Shown: positions 1-9,364 of the stretch, piece after piece | Layout: every line of letters starts with the position of its first letter | Position numbering within the stretch: position 1 is the stretch's first letter | Source of the DNA: Gnetum montanum | Taxonomy: Eukaryota > Streptophyta > Gnetopsida > Gnetales > Gnetaceae | Assembly (NCBI GenBank): GCA_015680685.1 | Contig: MNCI01015740.1 | Span: forward strand, 9,806 to 71,805 | Direction: 5' to 3' | DNA length: 62,000 nucleotides | The notes under the pieces: generated by a model | Databases searched by the model: none | Seen by the model: the letters and a program-made list of their open reading frames with translations, nothing else | What the model was told of the DNA's origin: nothing | Made by a program: the position numbers and the translations under genes

Positions 1-1
1 T

Positions 2-187
2 CACAATCCAACTAGCACTGAAGAAACACAAGAAGACGCAGACATAAGAGCCATTCCTACTGATGTCTCTTGGTCAGAACTATCCTTTGACATCACCGAT
101 GAAGGGGAAGGTGAATATAAAATCATACCCATACACCCAGCCCCACACGTTAAGCTACAAAAGATCAAGAGACAACTCAACAACTAG
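2..187 (+). pseudogene. C-terminal end of an upstream T1 reading frame (gag/protease side), partial
   Basis: A frame open from base 2 to a TAG at 185-187 gives about 61 residues, rich in acidic and Thr/Ser residues, with a basic end near LQKIKRQLNN. It lies upstream of the RT frame in the same orientation, so it is probably the tail of the preceding gag-pro or linker region. No family motif is visible. It ends 24 bp before a 27-bp tandem array begins. It could also be a chance open frame; 61 codons is weak support. Confidence 0.35.
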
Positions 188-211
188 AACGAATGCTACA
201 AACTGTTCAAA

Positions 212-415
212 ATGACGTTAAACTATGAACTATCTGAAATGACGTTAAACTACGAACTGTTCGAAATGACGTTAAACTATGAACTGTGTAAAATGATGTT
301 AAACTATGAACTATTCGAAATGACGTTAAACTACGAACTGTCCGAAATGACGTTAAACTACAAACTGTCTGAAATGACGTTAAACTACGAACTGTCCAGT
401 ATGACGTTAAAACTG
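212..415 (+). repeat. 27-bp tandem array, 7 full copies plus a partial
   Basis: Seven consecutive 27-bp units start at 212, 239, 266, 293, 320, 347 and 374, with a broken eighth at 401. The unit begins ATGACGTTAAACTA. Because 27 is a multiple of three, both strands stay open across the array: + reads as a 9-residue MTLNYELSE-type repeat and - as a SLTSF-type repeat. The openness is therefore no evidence of coding. Degenerate relatives of the core ATGACnTTAAACTA continue to about 600. Confidence 0.9.
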
Positions 416-1013
416 CCAACAAACGTTCGCAATGACATTAAACTAGCCACGGTCAAAAATGGCTGGTTCCATTTAAAACTTCTTGAAAATGTTACTACCT
501 TTGGCCCACCATGATATAAAACTGGTAATCTTTTCTTTAACAACAGATGCAACAATCCATCAAGACTTTAAACCGATGTACCAAGCCTGAAACAACTTTA
601 AACTAGAGCCAACAAGTTACAGATTTACAAATTCTTGTCATCTTACATTGAATTTTTGCTTACAGGTTACAAGTTACAATTTAGATTCTTGCACGGTCGT
701 TGCTTTCTTTTCCAAGTATTCACCTTACATTTTGCTTTACACTTTAGAAATTTATGTTACATTTAGTTGCACACATATACTCTAGAAAACAAGAAAAACA
801 ATTAAAAACATGAAAAACAACAAAAATATTTTCATAAAAGATCAAGATGACGAAAGAATGCAACCATTTTACCACAATTAAATTCAGGCCATTACATCAG
901 TCTTTATACATTACACCAGCTTAGTTATCCTATGTTTGTTTACACTTTGTAACTCTCCTACTAAGGGAGTGTCTCTTATTTTGCTCCTGTTTTAATTAGG
1001 AGGAGTGAGTATC
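416..1013. other. Noncoding T1 spacer between the 27-bp array and pol
   Basis: Contains scattered decayed copies of the array core (near 431, 510 and 568), then AT-rich sequence and TTACA-rich stretches (640-780). I see no frame, RNA gene or recognisable site. An AGGAGG-like string at 999-1004 lies before the pol frame, but in a plant retroelement it has no ribosome-binding meaning. Confidence 0.5.
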
Positions 1014-2008
1014 ATGGCCACCAACAACATCCTCTTAATATTGTCTCTCAACGAACCATATAGAGATGTAGAAAGAGCGATCTGCCCAGAATCTTTGGAT
1101 CTAAATCCATCCACCTATATCGATTTGATAGCCTCCACTCAAGAAATGTTAGACTGGCCTAAAAACGTAGCTAACACTCTAGATCTAAAAGCTAACAATA
1201 TCACTGAAGATCCTCTGGTTGAAATCCCCATTACCACAGTCAATGACAGAGCCAGAACCTTGAAATTAAGTGCCTTACTAGATCCAGAACTCGTAGGTGA
1301 CATCACTCAGGTCTTAAAAGACAACATAAAAACATTCGCATGGTCATATACAGACATGGCAGGACTAGACCCCTGGATCATCCAACATAACATTATTCTT
1401 GATGAAAAAATCAAACCAGTAAAAAAAAGCACAAAAGGTTAGACCTGAAGTGGCATTAGCAGTCCACGCTGAGATCACAAAGCTCTACCAAGCTGATTTC
1501 ATCTGAGCTATCGACTATTCCGATTGGGTATCAAACATTGTTGTAGTCCCCAAGAAGAACGGTAGTATACGCATATGCATTGACCTTCATGACCTCAACA
1601 TAGCTAATATAAAAGATGACTTTCCCCTGCCCAAAATTGATCAACTTATTGACACGATAGCTGGACATGCACTGTTATCCTTTATGGATGGATTTTTAGG
1701 CTACAATCAGATAAGAATTAATCCAGAGCATCAACTCAGAATAACTTTTATGACACCTTGGGGAACATTTTGTTATACGATGATGTCATTTGGCCTTAAA
1801 AATGCAAGTGCTACATATCAGCGAGCAATGACATACATATTTAGTGACTACATGCTCAATTTGCTCAATGATTATGTTGATGATATAGTAGTGAAGTCTA
1901 AAACAACTGAACAACATGCAAAAGATCCAGACTTAGTGCTTAAATGTAGTCTCAAATATGACCTTAGGCTCAACCCAAAAAAATATGTCTTTGGTGTTAA
2001 AACATGAA
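1014..2008 (+). pseudogene. T1 pol: pre-RT segment and reverse transcriptase (decayed)
   Basis: From the ATG at 1014 the frame runs to 1442 and carries the segment that precedes RT in Tat elements (a run like LLDPELVGDI, then FAWSYTDMAGLDP). A frameshift in or near the A-run at about 1420-1430 moves reading into the second frame. There the RT follows: VVVPKKNGSIRICIDL (about 1540-1585), FMDGFLGYNQI (1683-1715), FGLKNASATYQ (1790-1820) and the catalytic box YVDD (about 1873-1884), which is intact. One nonsense codon (1504-1506) interrupts the start of RT. The enzyme would copy the element RNA into DNA in the virus-like particle; with a frameshift and stops it cannot be made now. Confidence 0.85.
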
Positions 2009-2660
2009 AAATGCTTGATTTCCTAGTTTCTGAAACAGGGATACAGGTAGACCCCGATAAGATTAAAGCAATAACCAATATGCAACTACCAAGAAATCTT
2101 ACCGAACTACGCAGCCTTCAAGGTAGGCTATAATTCATTAGATGCTTTATCGAAAGACTGATAGATAAGTTGAGTCCTGTGCAGCATCTATTACGAAAGA
2201 ATGTACATTTCCAATGGACTCAACAATGCCAAGAAGCGTTTGAGAACATAAAACAAGAGTTGGCCTAGCTACCAACTATTTATCCTCCACAAAGTGACAA
2301 ACCTTTCTACATCTATCTTGTAACTTCCGGTTCTTCCATTGTATCCATGCTTTGTCAAAAACGTCAAGATGGGGCCGAGATCCCTGTATACTATCTAAGC
2401 GATGCTTTAATAGCCCATGAACAATGATACAACGACGTAGAAAAATCATGCCTCGCCCTCATCTTCTCTTTGAAGAAATGATGACATTATCTCTTTCGTA
2501 ATCAAGTTTACATCATCTGTAAGGATAATGTTCTCCGTGCCATCACTAATAACATCTATGAGTCAAGTAGGTTAGCTAGGTGGAAAGCAATGATTGCAGA
2601 GTTTGATTTACACTATGTCACTCAATCTTTCACGAAAGGTCAAGCAATAGCCATGTAACT
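2009..2660 (+). pseudogene. T1 pol: RT thumb/connection and first (gypsy-type) RNase H
   Basis: Continues the RT frame after a stop at 2005-2007. Thumb/connection text is recognisable (VDPDKIKAI, then LQGRL*FIRCFI, then HFQWTQQCQEAF). It is followed by the RNase H that removes RNA from the hybrid: GSSIVSMLCQ, IPVYYLSDAL, a YNDVEKSCLALIF motif and a closing RLARWKAMIAEFDL. At least six in-frame stops occur (for example 2128-2130, 2266-2268, 2425-2427 and 2479-2481), most one transition away from Gln, Arg or Trp. Domain order and spacing match Ty3/gypsy pol. Confidence 0.75.
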
Positions 2661-2744
2661 AACTGTCTTGCCGACACACGATCAAGCAACGATAAACCCT
2701 GAATTCCTAGATGAAAATGTTAACAGTATAGAGATCGTACCTAA

Positions 2745-3125
2745 TGATTATGAGGCAATCCTCTACTTTGATGGAGTCTCAACCTCTCGAGGAGGAAGTG
2801 CCGCAGCTATTTTAACATACCCCTATGGAGAAATCCAACCTTCTGCCTACCGCTTAAACTTTCCTTGCACCAATAACGTAGCAGAATACGAAGGTCTTGT
2901 TAGAGGACTTCAAGTAGCCTGAACTTTAGGAATCTCATGCCTTGTAGTTCGAGGTGATTTGCAATAGTTATTAATCAAGTCGCTGAAGTCTACGCATGCA
3001 AAGCTCCCCATTTGTAACCATATTATGATTTGACTAAACATCTAGTGAGGCAACTAGTAGAAGTGGATATACAACATGTCCCTAGAAGCAGAAATACTAT
3101 CGCTGATGCACTTGCCACACTAGCC
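2745..3125 (+). pseudogene. T1 pol: second, archaeal-type RNase H (Tat hallmark)
   Basis: Shows AILYFDGVSTSRGGSAAAIL (about 2756-2815), then CTNNVAEYEGLVRGLQVA (to about 2919). After a frameshift near 2960 the frame continues into HVPRSRNTIADALATLA (about 3078-3125). The DG...S(G)GG, NN.AEYE and R..N..AD.LA signatures are those of the extra RNase H found between the gypsy RNase H and integrase in plant Tat elements. The three acidic catalytic positions (D of FDG, E of AEYE, and D of the ADALA end) appear present; the segment joining the halves is damaged. Confidence 0.75.
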
Positions 3126-4511
3126 TTAAACATGACACCTGAAATGTTTCATGCATTTCCTAGTTCTATAACCAGTTGTGTTGAACCTATAATTAACACT
3201 CTAAATGAAGTACCTATAGCATCTATTAGTACAACACATGCAATAGAATGGTATGATGATGTAAAAGAGTACCTTCTAAGAGGCGAACCTCCACAACATT
3301 TGACAAATGCTCAAAAGGATGATGTACGAAAACATTCTCACCAATACACATTAATAGGTGACACCTTGTGTCGTAAATCATATGAAGGTATTCTGCTAAT
3401 GTGAGTTAGTAGCATTGATGGTTAAACGATTGTAGAACAAATAGCACCCAAAGTAATGGCAACGAAGATTAGATGCTTAGGCTATTACTGGCCACACATG
3501 GAATACGATTGCATCTCCAAGGTTAGAACATGTGACATCTGCCAAAAGCATGGTAATCTGATACATGTGCCACCTAACAAACTGCATAATGCATAAATCA
3601 CATGGCCATTCCAAAAATGGGGTTTAGACTTAATTGGACCAATAACGTCGTCATCCTCAGTAGGCCATAGCTTCATTATCACTGTAATTAAATATTTCAC
3701 AAAGTGGGTGGAAGCTATCCCTCTTAGGAAGACCACATCAAAACACACTTGCACCTTTATAATGGAAAATATTGTAACTCGTTTTGGTATTCCAATAACC
3801 ATTGTTACCGACAATGGGCCACAATTCAACAGCACAGATACCAAAAGCTTGGGTGAAAGTCTGGGCATTAAACATGCGTTTTTATCACCTTACTACCCAC
3901 AGAGCAATGGTCAAGCGAAGGCTACAAACAAAACTATCATCATAGTGCTCAAAAACATGCTGAATTAGAGTAAGAAATGATGGCATGAACAATTAGTCTA
4001 CGCATTGTGGGCTTATAGAACGACACGTCGAACGTCCACAGGTAAAACTCCATATAGTCTTGTATACAGATCTGAANGTCAAACGTCCACAGGTAAAACT
4101 CCATATAGTCTTGTATACAGATCTGAAGTTGTTTTACCTTTAGAATTGCAGGTTTCCTCATTGTGGATAACTCTCTCTAATCTCCTTGATGAAAGCCAAA
4201 ATAATGAATTGCGCATTACCGACCTTGACTCGGTAGAGGAGGAATGTGTACGAACTCTTGATCAAGTTGAATGGTACCAAAAATAGCAGAGACAAAGGCA
4301 CAAGCACGATCTCCACAAACACTTGATCAAAGAAGGAGATCTAGTCCTTAAGGTTGCCCGAGAACATCCAAATAAATTCTCAGCCAATTGGGAAGGACCT
4401 TATTTTGTCACCAAGGCATACAAAAAGGAAGCATTCAAACTTGTTGACATGGACAAAAACAAGTTCGCCAATCCTACAAACCACTTGTACTTGAAAAGGT
4501 ACTATGTCTGA
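3126..4511 (+). pseudogene. T1 pol: integrase (catalytic Glu replaced by Lys)
   Basis: One main frame with stops at about 3402-3404 and 3594-3596 and around 3966-3980. An N-terminal zinc-binding stretch is partly visible (CDICQKHG near 3535). The core has WGLDLIGP (first Asp about 3628), TDNGPQF (second Asp about 3810) and NGQAKATNK, where the usual E of NGQAE is K: codon AAG at 3918-3920, a single G-to-A change from GAG. The C-terminal part follows (YALWAYRTTRRTSTGKTPYS; DLVLKVAREHPNKFSANWEG), ending LYLKRYYV and TGA at 4509-4511. A 50-bp duplication around a single N lies inside the frame (separate entry). The enzyme would insert element DNA; it is dead here. Confidence 0.85.
4027..4127. 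other. Assembly scar: 50-bp direct duplication flanking one N
   Basis: Bases 4027-4076 and 4078-4127 are the same 50-bp sequence with one mismatch, separated by a single N at 4077. The first copy continues integrase sequence from the left and the second continues it to the right. This is what an uncollapsed overlap at a closed scaffold gap looks like. Removing one copy plus N takes out 51 bp, so the integrase frame is preserved either way. Confidence 0.8.
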
Positions 4512-4530
4512 TAAACTTGAGGTACATCAT

Positions 4531-4754
4531 AGTCCTGGCATCATAACTTTAAACTGATACCGAAGAATAGTCTTGGATCATGACTTAAAACTAATACCAT
4601 AGAATAGTTCTGGATCATGACTTAAAACTGATACCACAGAATAGTCCTGGCATCATGACTTAAAATTGATACCACAGAATAGTCCTAGATCATGACTTAA
4701 AACTGATACCACAGAGTAGTCCTGGATCATGACTTAAAACTGATATCACAGAGT
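4531..4754 (+). repeat. 37-bp tandem array in the T1 3' region, 6 copies
   Basis: Copies begin at 4531, 4569, 4606, 4643, 4681 and 4718 (period 37-38), with unit start AGTCCTGGATCATGACTTAA. The array begins 20 bp after the integrase stop. Tat elements are known for a hypervariable 3' untranslated region rich in tandem repeats. Degenerate ATGACnnTAAACTA units go on to about 4970. Confidence 0.88.
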
Positions 4755-7269
4755 TTTGCTCGATATGACACTAAACTATTACATCCATCCACCATGACAT
4801 AAACTAGCATCCAGAGTCCACTAAGACTATAAACTAGTTTGCCTCTTCATAGTCTGCCATGACTATAAACTAGCAATGCACCGTCCACCACGACGCTAAA
4901 TTGGCACCGTCCAAGGGGTTATGATGTGAAACTAATCCACAATAGTTTGTTAAGACTATAAACTAGTGACATCTTCGACGACCAGGCAAAACTTGAAAAG
5001 ATCTGTTGTTGCAGTTGGCTGTTCCTATTCCACAAAGACTTGTTGCATGATTCAACCCATGGGGCCCTAATGAAACTGATGCTATTCATGATTCTGTCTA
5101 CTTTGGAAATTGCATATGGTGACTCCATCTCCTTGTCTAAAGTGTTTAGCTAATTGTTTCATTTGTGGTTTTCTTGTCTTCTTGGAGTTGTGTTTGTAGG
5201 ATGACACTTTTGAGGCGTTCGTGCATAGATGTACTTCATCATGACGACAAGGTATCATATTTTTTTTGATGCACGCAACTGGGTTAATCAATCCATTCAT
5301 AAGTACATTCCTGATTCCTGATACATTCCCTATTCCCCATCATGCTCCCTTATCCTAATCGATTACATGCCCCTTGATACATTCTACTCACCTCAAAACT
5401 CTTGATACACTGTTGCATACACTATAGCTCTCTAAGCAGTTGCGACACAAAATACAATACATAGTACATGATGCAAAATGCAAGTGCTCATACACAAGCA
5501 TGGAAAAAAAAGCAAGCTCTTTCAAAAAGACCAAAAAATAAAAGAAAAAGGAAAAGATAAAATAAAGTGAGAACAAAAAAAGAAAACAAGAAAAGAAAAA
5601 GAGAACAAAAAAGGTCAAAGAGTAAAATGCATAGAAAAGGTCTTTATGACCCCGTTGACATCATAAACAAAAGACTATTGGCCATTCTCATACAAGCCCC
5701 AGGCGAGAAGGCAATTTTCTTGAAAAATAGTTACACTTGTGTGTTAAAGAGACTATGTTGCACATCATTGTGTGGCTTTGGTTGTTTACAACAGGCCTCG
5801 TAAACACTCTATAGGAGTCATGTTTCTCCAAAGAACGCACTTCCTATGTCTTGGCTTCGAGTCTGCTGAACACTGGCTATGGACAAGGACCAAAATACAG
5901 CTCATTTGCATGAGAGCACTCCTCTCCCATAATCCCGACAACAATCATAACTGTTGATCAACTCCTGACTTCCCCTAGTTACAATCCCTTGCATCTTGAA
6001 CCACATCCCCTCAATCCCATGTACTTTTCAAAACGGTGAGATAATATCCAACTAAGGGCTGATGGTTAATGTTTGGTAGTTGTTTGTTCATGGTGTTTTC
6101 ACTTCTTTGTCGACGCCTCTTGAGTGAATTCCTCCAGACGTCAACAAAGAGGGGCCAATGAAACACCACTAATTTCAACCTAGCACTTTGAATTGAAAAT
6201 GACTCAAGCCCTTTCAAGCATTCGGAAGGAAACATTTGGCTAAGGCATCAAGGTCACACCTAGCCTGCCCAAGGTAGTTTGCTCATCTTTAGCATGAACA
6301 ACTCCAAAATCAAATCAAAAGTGGAAGACGATTGCCCAAAGTTCAAAGATTCCAATGTCCAGTGTCCAATATACAAAATTATCCAGATCACACACAGAAG
6401 ACTTGGATCACAAAATAGCAGGGAATACAACGTTTTGTTTCAAAGCATTTAACAACAAACTTCTACATTTTACTATTTTACGTCAGAACATGCCTGGATC
6501 TGGAGAGCACCACCAGCACTATTTCAGAATGGTCTATTGATCAAAGGCAAAATGCTACATCAATACATTATATTAGTGTAATCGCATCTACAAGCCAACC
6601 TGGCGGTGGGGAGAAGAGAATTCTTGACCCACAACATCAAGCTTAGATTATAAAAATGTAGGGGTCGTCAGACTTAAGCAAAGGTGGGATACAAAGATCC
6701 AAATTTAGTTTCGTAAGTCTGTTCAGACTGTTAGAGCTTTCCTACATCATAATTTCCATCATGTCTTGGCTCATTCGAATGCTGGCTTTGCCTTTTTAGG
6801 ACTCAAAGAAGAAGAATCTCATTCATCATTAGAAGAAGAAAAATAGACGCGACGGGACTAGACTAGACCAGGAGCAAAGAATTCTCAAATCTCAAGCGCC
6901 GTGAAAAATCACCATTTAACGCATGCCACTTCACACTGGTCTCTGCTATTGTTATTATTCCACTTCCATGGAATTGCAAAACATTATAGCACCACCTCCA
7001 CATCTCGGCATCTGTCTTTCAAAAGTCAAAATTTTCTACTTGTAGAAACAAAGGACCGTAAAGTCCGATTGCCAACGGTCTGGATTTTCTCTGCTTCTTC
7101 CTCGGTCTACAGAGCCATCGATCTAGGCACAGATGTGGGTGCCATGGACGGTTGACAGTCTGGTTGTTGGCCATTGGATAACTGCGATTGTGCTGATGGG
7201 TTGGGCCAATCAAAGCTGTGCTCCTTGTTGATGTTCCAGTTTCTGTGCCATGGCGCTGACCGTGATTTG
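4755..7269. other. T1 3' region, no gene recognised
   Basis: 4755-4970 holds decayed repeats with the core ATGACnnTAAACTA. 5450-5640 is A-rich low-complexity sequence. The remainder is unique-looking and slightly less AT-rich from about 6550 on. Short open frames here are in no consistent frame and match no family I recognise. Confidence 0.5.
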
Positions 7270-7738
7270 TAGATGACGGCCACGTGGGAGGATGAATAGA
7301 TTTAGAAATTTGGTTTTAGAAATTTGTGGCTCAAATGGAGTCATTGTAGATGAGTTGCAAAGATGATTGCTTTGTAATTGAAAGAAACGTGGAGGATAGG
7401 TGGTCATCAGAAACAGGGCTGTTCCTGTTGGCAACCCATGCCACAGCAAGAGGAACGACGTTGGTGTACCAGATTCTAACGTACCATTTGGGGCAGCTGC
7501 TGATGTCATCACTTAGATTGAAAAATTCAAACATGAAATCAATGCTACTGGATGTTATGGTGCTCTGGGTTGAGAAGGTTTCTCCAGAGATGATACGGTC
7601 AGCTATAGCATGGCATGGCTTCCACAGAAAACAAAGATGGAAATAGCAGAAGGAAAAGCAAAGAAGAATAAGCACGTCCTGTGGACATTGCGGTTGTAGG
7701 AAAGAGCAGAAGGAAGCCAACACTTTAAGGATAGCCAA
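7270..7738 (-). pseudogene. Fragment of a G-type (B-lectin) receptor-like kinase, 5' part
   Basis: On the - strand the frame 7738-7331 begins with a hydrophobic leader (CFSFCYFHLCFLW) followed by ADRIISGETFSTQSTITSSS, then FEFFNLSDDISS, KWYVRIWYTNVVP and AWVANRNSPVSDD. This is the B-lectin domain signature of plant S-locus/G-type lectin receptor kinases (…GFF…YVGIWY…VVWVANR..P). A one-base shift near 7350 moves the expected continuation (TMTPFEPQISKT) into another frame. S-locus, PAN, transmembrane and kinase parts are missing. A full protein is about 800 residues; about 150 remain. It lies antisense between pol and the probable LTR of T1, so it may be a host gene piece captured by the element. 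An independent insertion is also possible. Confidence 0.72.
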
Positions 7739-8037
7739 CGAATGATGATCTGAATCTCAAGGTGTTAAGTAGGGTTGTTCTTGTCCCATGCCCAGCTCAC
7801 ACGGCAAGAACTTGTAAAACAAGAGCTTCAAGTGCCCTTCCCCTTCGATTTGTGATTCTGCACCCTACATTACTTTGATGACCAGAAAGCCCACCCCTGA
7901 TGCAACGATTCTACGCTCACTGCACCATGGGTTTACAACACTGCACTCCTGATTAAACCCTCAGCGATTCTCTAATGTTTTTTATCTTCTCACTATTTAA
8001 TCATAGTTTAAGAAATTAGTACGATGGCAAGGGGACA
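7739..8037. other. T1 3' region upstream of the probable LTR
   Basis: No gene or repeat recognised. It could be the 5' flank of the captured receptor-kinase fragment. A purine-rich GGCAAGGGGACA (8026-8037) just before 8038 is the best candidate for the polypurine tract of T1. Confidence 0.35.
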
Positions 8038-8994
8038 TGGAAGCCCATGCAAAATTGGGCCGAATATTCTAGCAAAAAAAAAATATAATTTTTTAAGTGA
8101 GCTGGAGCTGGAGTTAATCCTTCTAAATTTTCTTTGAAAATTTTTATCACTTGAGGGATTTTCTAAATTGTTTGTATTTTCATGGGTTTGAATGACCCAA
8201 AAATTGTAAAATACATTGAACTTGGTTAAAGAATGAAAATATCTAGCACACATCCAACTCGTGCACAACTATCCAGCACACATCCAACTCGTGCCAACTA
8301 TCCATGGGACACATGTCATTCAATCTGTTTTCCTCTCATCTGCCAGCCGTTGATTCCATTCTTGAATTTTGTGCCCAAGCCTAGCGCAACCCTATAAATA
8401 CCCCCTATCAATTCACATAAACTAGGAGGCAAAAAAATTAGGAGGAAAAAATTGGAGAGATTGGCAATTCTGAGAGAGGAGAGAACCTACAATTCTTGGG
8501 CACTCAGCACACTTGACTCCTGGCATCCAAGCACTTCTCACCTTCATCATCACATCATCACATCATCACGTCATATCATCCCGAGGCTAGGTGTTTGACT
8601 TGCCATCCACATGTGTGCAACTAAGCTTTGAACGATGCACATTTATTTTAAAAACAATATAATACAATCTCATTATTGCCTTCCATTTACATTATTTACT
8701 TCGGTTTATGCTTTGTTTACAATATAGCATTGTTTACACTTTATTTATAATTCAGTACACTTTGTTTACATTTCGTATCGCTGTTTGCATCCCGTTTACA
8801 CCGTTTACGATAACCCCAATGCTAGCCATAGCTTACGCTCGGGGAAGTCCTTGGTTGATTTGTGTGCAAACCATCCAAGGCACTCTGCCTTTGTTTACTT
8901 TTCTAGCTTGCCCTTAGGCGAAGGCACGGTTAGCTGTGGCTGTCCAATAATCTCTCAGTGTTTGTTTCCCTTCCAACCTTACACCGACGATTTA
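8038..8994 (+). repeat. Probable 3' LTR of T1
   Basis: Starts TGGAAGCCC directly after a purine-rich tract. It contains a direct pair of 30-bp repeats (8241-8270, 8271-8299), a TATA box at 8393-8400, a purine-rich start region and a CATCA-rich microsatellite (about 8546-8585), and it ends where element D resumes. This promoter-like layout and position fit an LTR, but the matching 5' LTR is outside the window. The start could be off by a few hundred bases. Confidence 0.45.
8393..8400 (+). promoter_or_regulatory. TATA box in the probable T1 LTR
   Basis: TATAAATA in the context CCCTATAAATACCCCC, followed about 40-80 bp later by a purine-rich leader (GAGAGAGGAGAGA). It is placed as expected for an LTR promoter. 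Confidence 0.5.
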
Positions 8995-9002
8995 GGTTAG
9001 TA

Positions 9003-9364
9003 CAATGAATCTTAAATTGCTAGATGAAAATTGATTAGTAGTCTTATCATCTAATGAGTTGCATAAGGCCTACAACAAAAAGCATCATGACTTAAAAATT
9101 AGAAAAGTCAAATTCCAACTAGGAGATAAGGTTCTCTACTGGAACCCCACACATGTACCTCAATGAACTAAGTTCCAAATGTTGTGGGAAGGACCTTACA
9201 TCATTTATTATACTTTTCCTTTAGGGGCCATGATGATTTATAAACCTAAGAACCCAAACAAGAAACAACTAGTCAACATCCAACAAATTAAACCTTTCTA
9301 TGAGCATACACTAGCTAACACAACAAGCACCTCATTAGATGGACAACCATGGTCTATATTTTGA
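9003..9364 (+). pseudogene. D integrase C-terminal end
   Basis: The frame reads LLDEN, an early stop, then KKHHDLKIRKVKFQLGDKVL, YWNPTHVPQ, a stop at 9164-9166, and KFQMLWEGPYIIYYTFPLGA to a TGA at 9362-9364. The same text is found on the - strand of element A (KVKFQLGEKVLYWNPTHVPQ), proving common ancestry. The V.YW…LWEGPY..…N…LK/IKPF layout is the usual C-terminal DNA-binding region of gypsy integrases. Only about 120 codons remain because T1 interrupts the gene upstream. Confidence 0.8.

Larger units (their letters stand above)
1..8994 (+). mobile_element. T1: Tat-lineage Ty3/gypsy element, right part
   Basis: A degenerate polyprotein on the + strand shows, in order, RT, RNase H, a second RNase H and integrase. 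RT to RNase H to archaeal-type RNase H to integrase is the order known for the Tat (Ogre/Retand) lineage. A tandem array directly follows pol, and a long 3' region leads to a probable LTR. The 5' LTR and most of gag lie left of the window. The right edge is placed near 8994 because integrase sequence of another element (D) resumes immediately after it, so T1 seems to have jumped into D. The exact right end and target duplication cannot be read, since the left junction is outside the window. Confidence 0.7.

Noticed and set aside
212-415. CRISPR-like look of short direct repeats (also 4531-4754)
   Set aside because: Units are head to tail with no unique spacers, in plant retroelement DNA.
212-514. 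100-codon + strand frame and overlapping - strand frame 207-422
   Set aside because: Both are open only because a 27-bp unit is repeated; period divisible by three. No coding signature outside the array.
999-1004. AGGAGG as a ribosome-binding site before pol
   Set aside because: The window is plant nuclear DNA; bacterial translation signals do not apply.
3485-3868. 127-codon - strand frame
   Set aside because: Opposite-strand shadow of T1 integrase, whose motifs are clear on +.
5388-5618. Phe-rich - strand frame resembling a membrane protein
   Set aside because: Produced by an A-rich/T-rich low-complexity tract in the T1 3' region.
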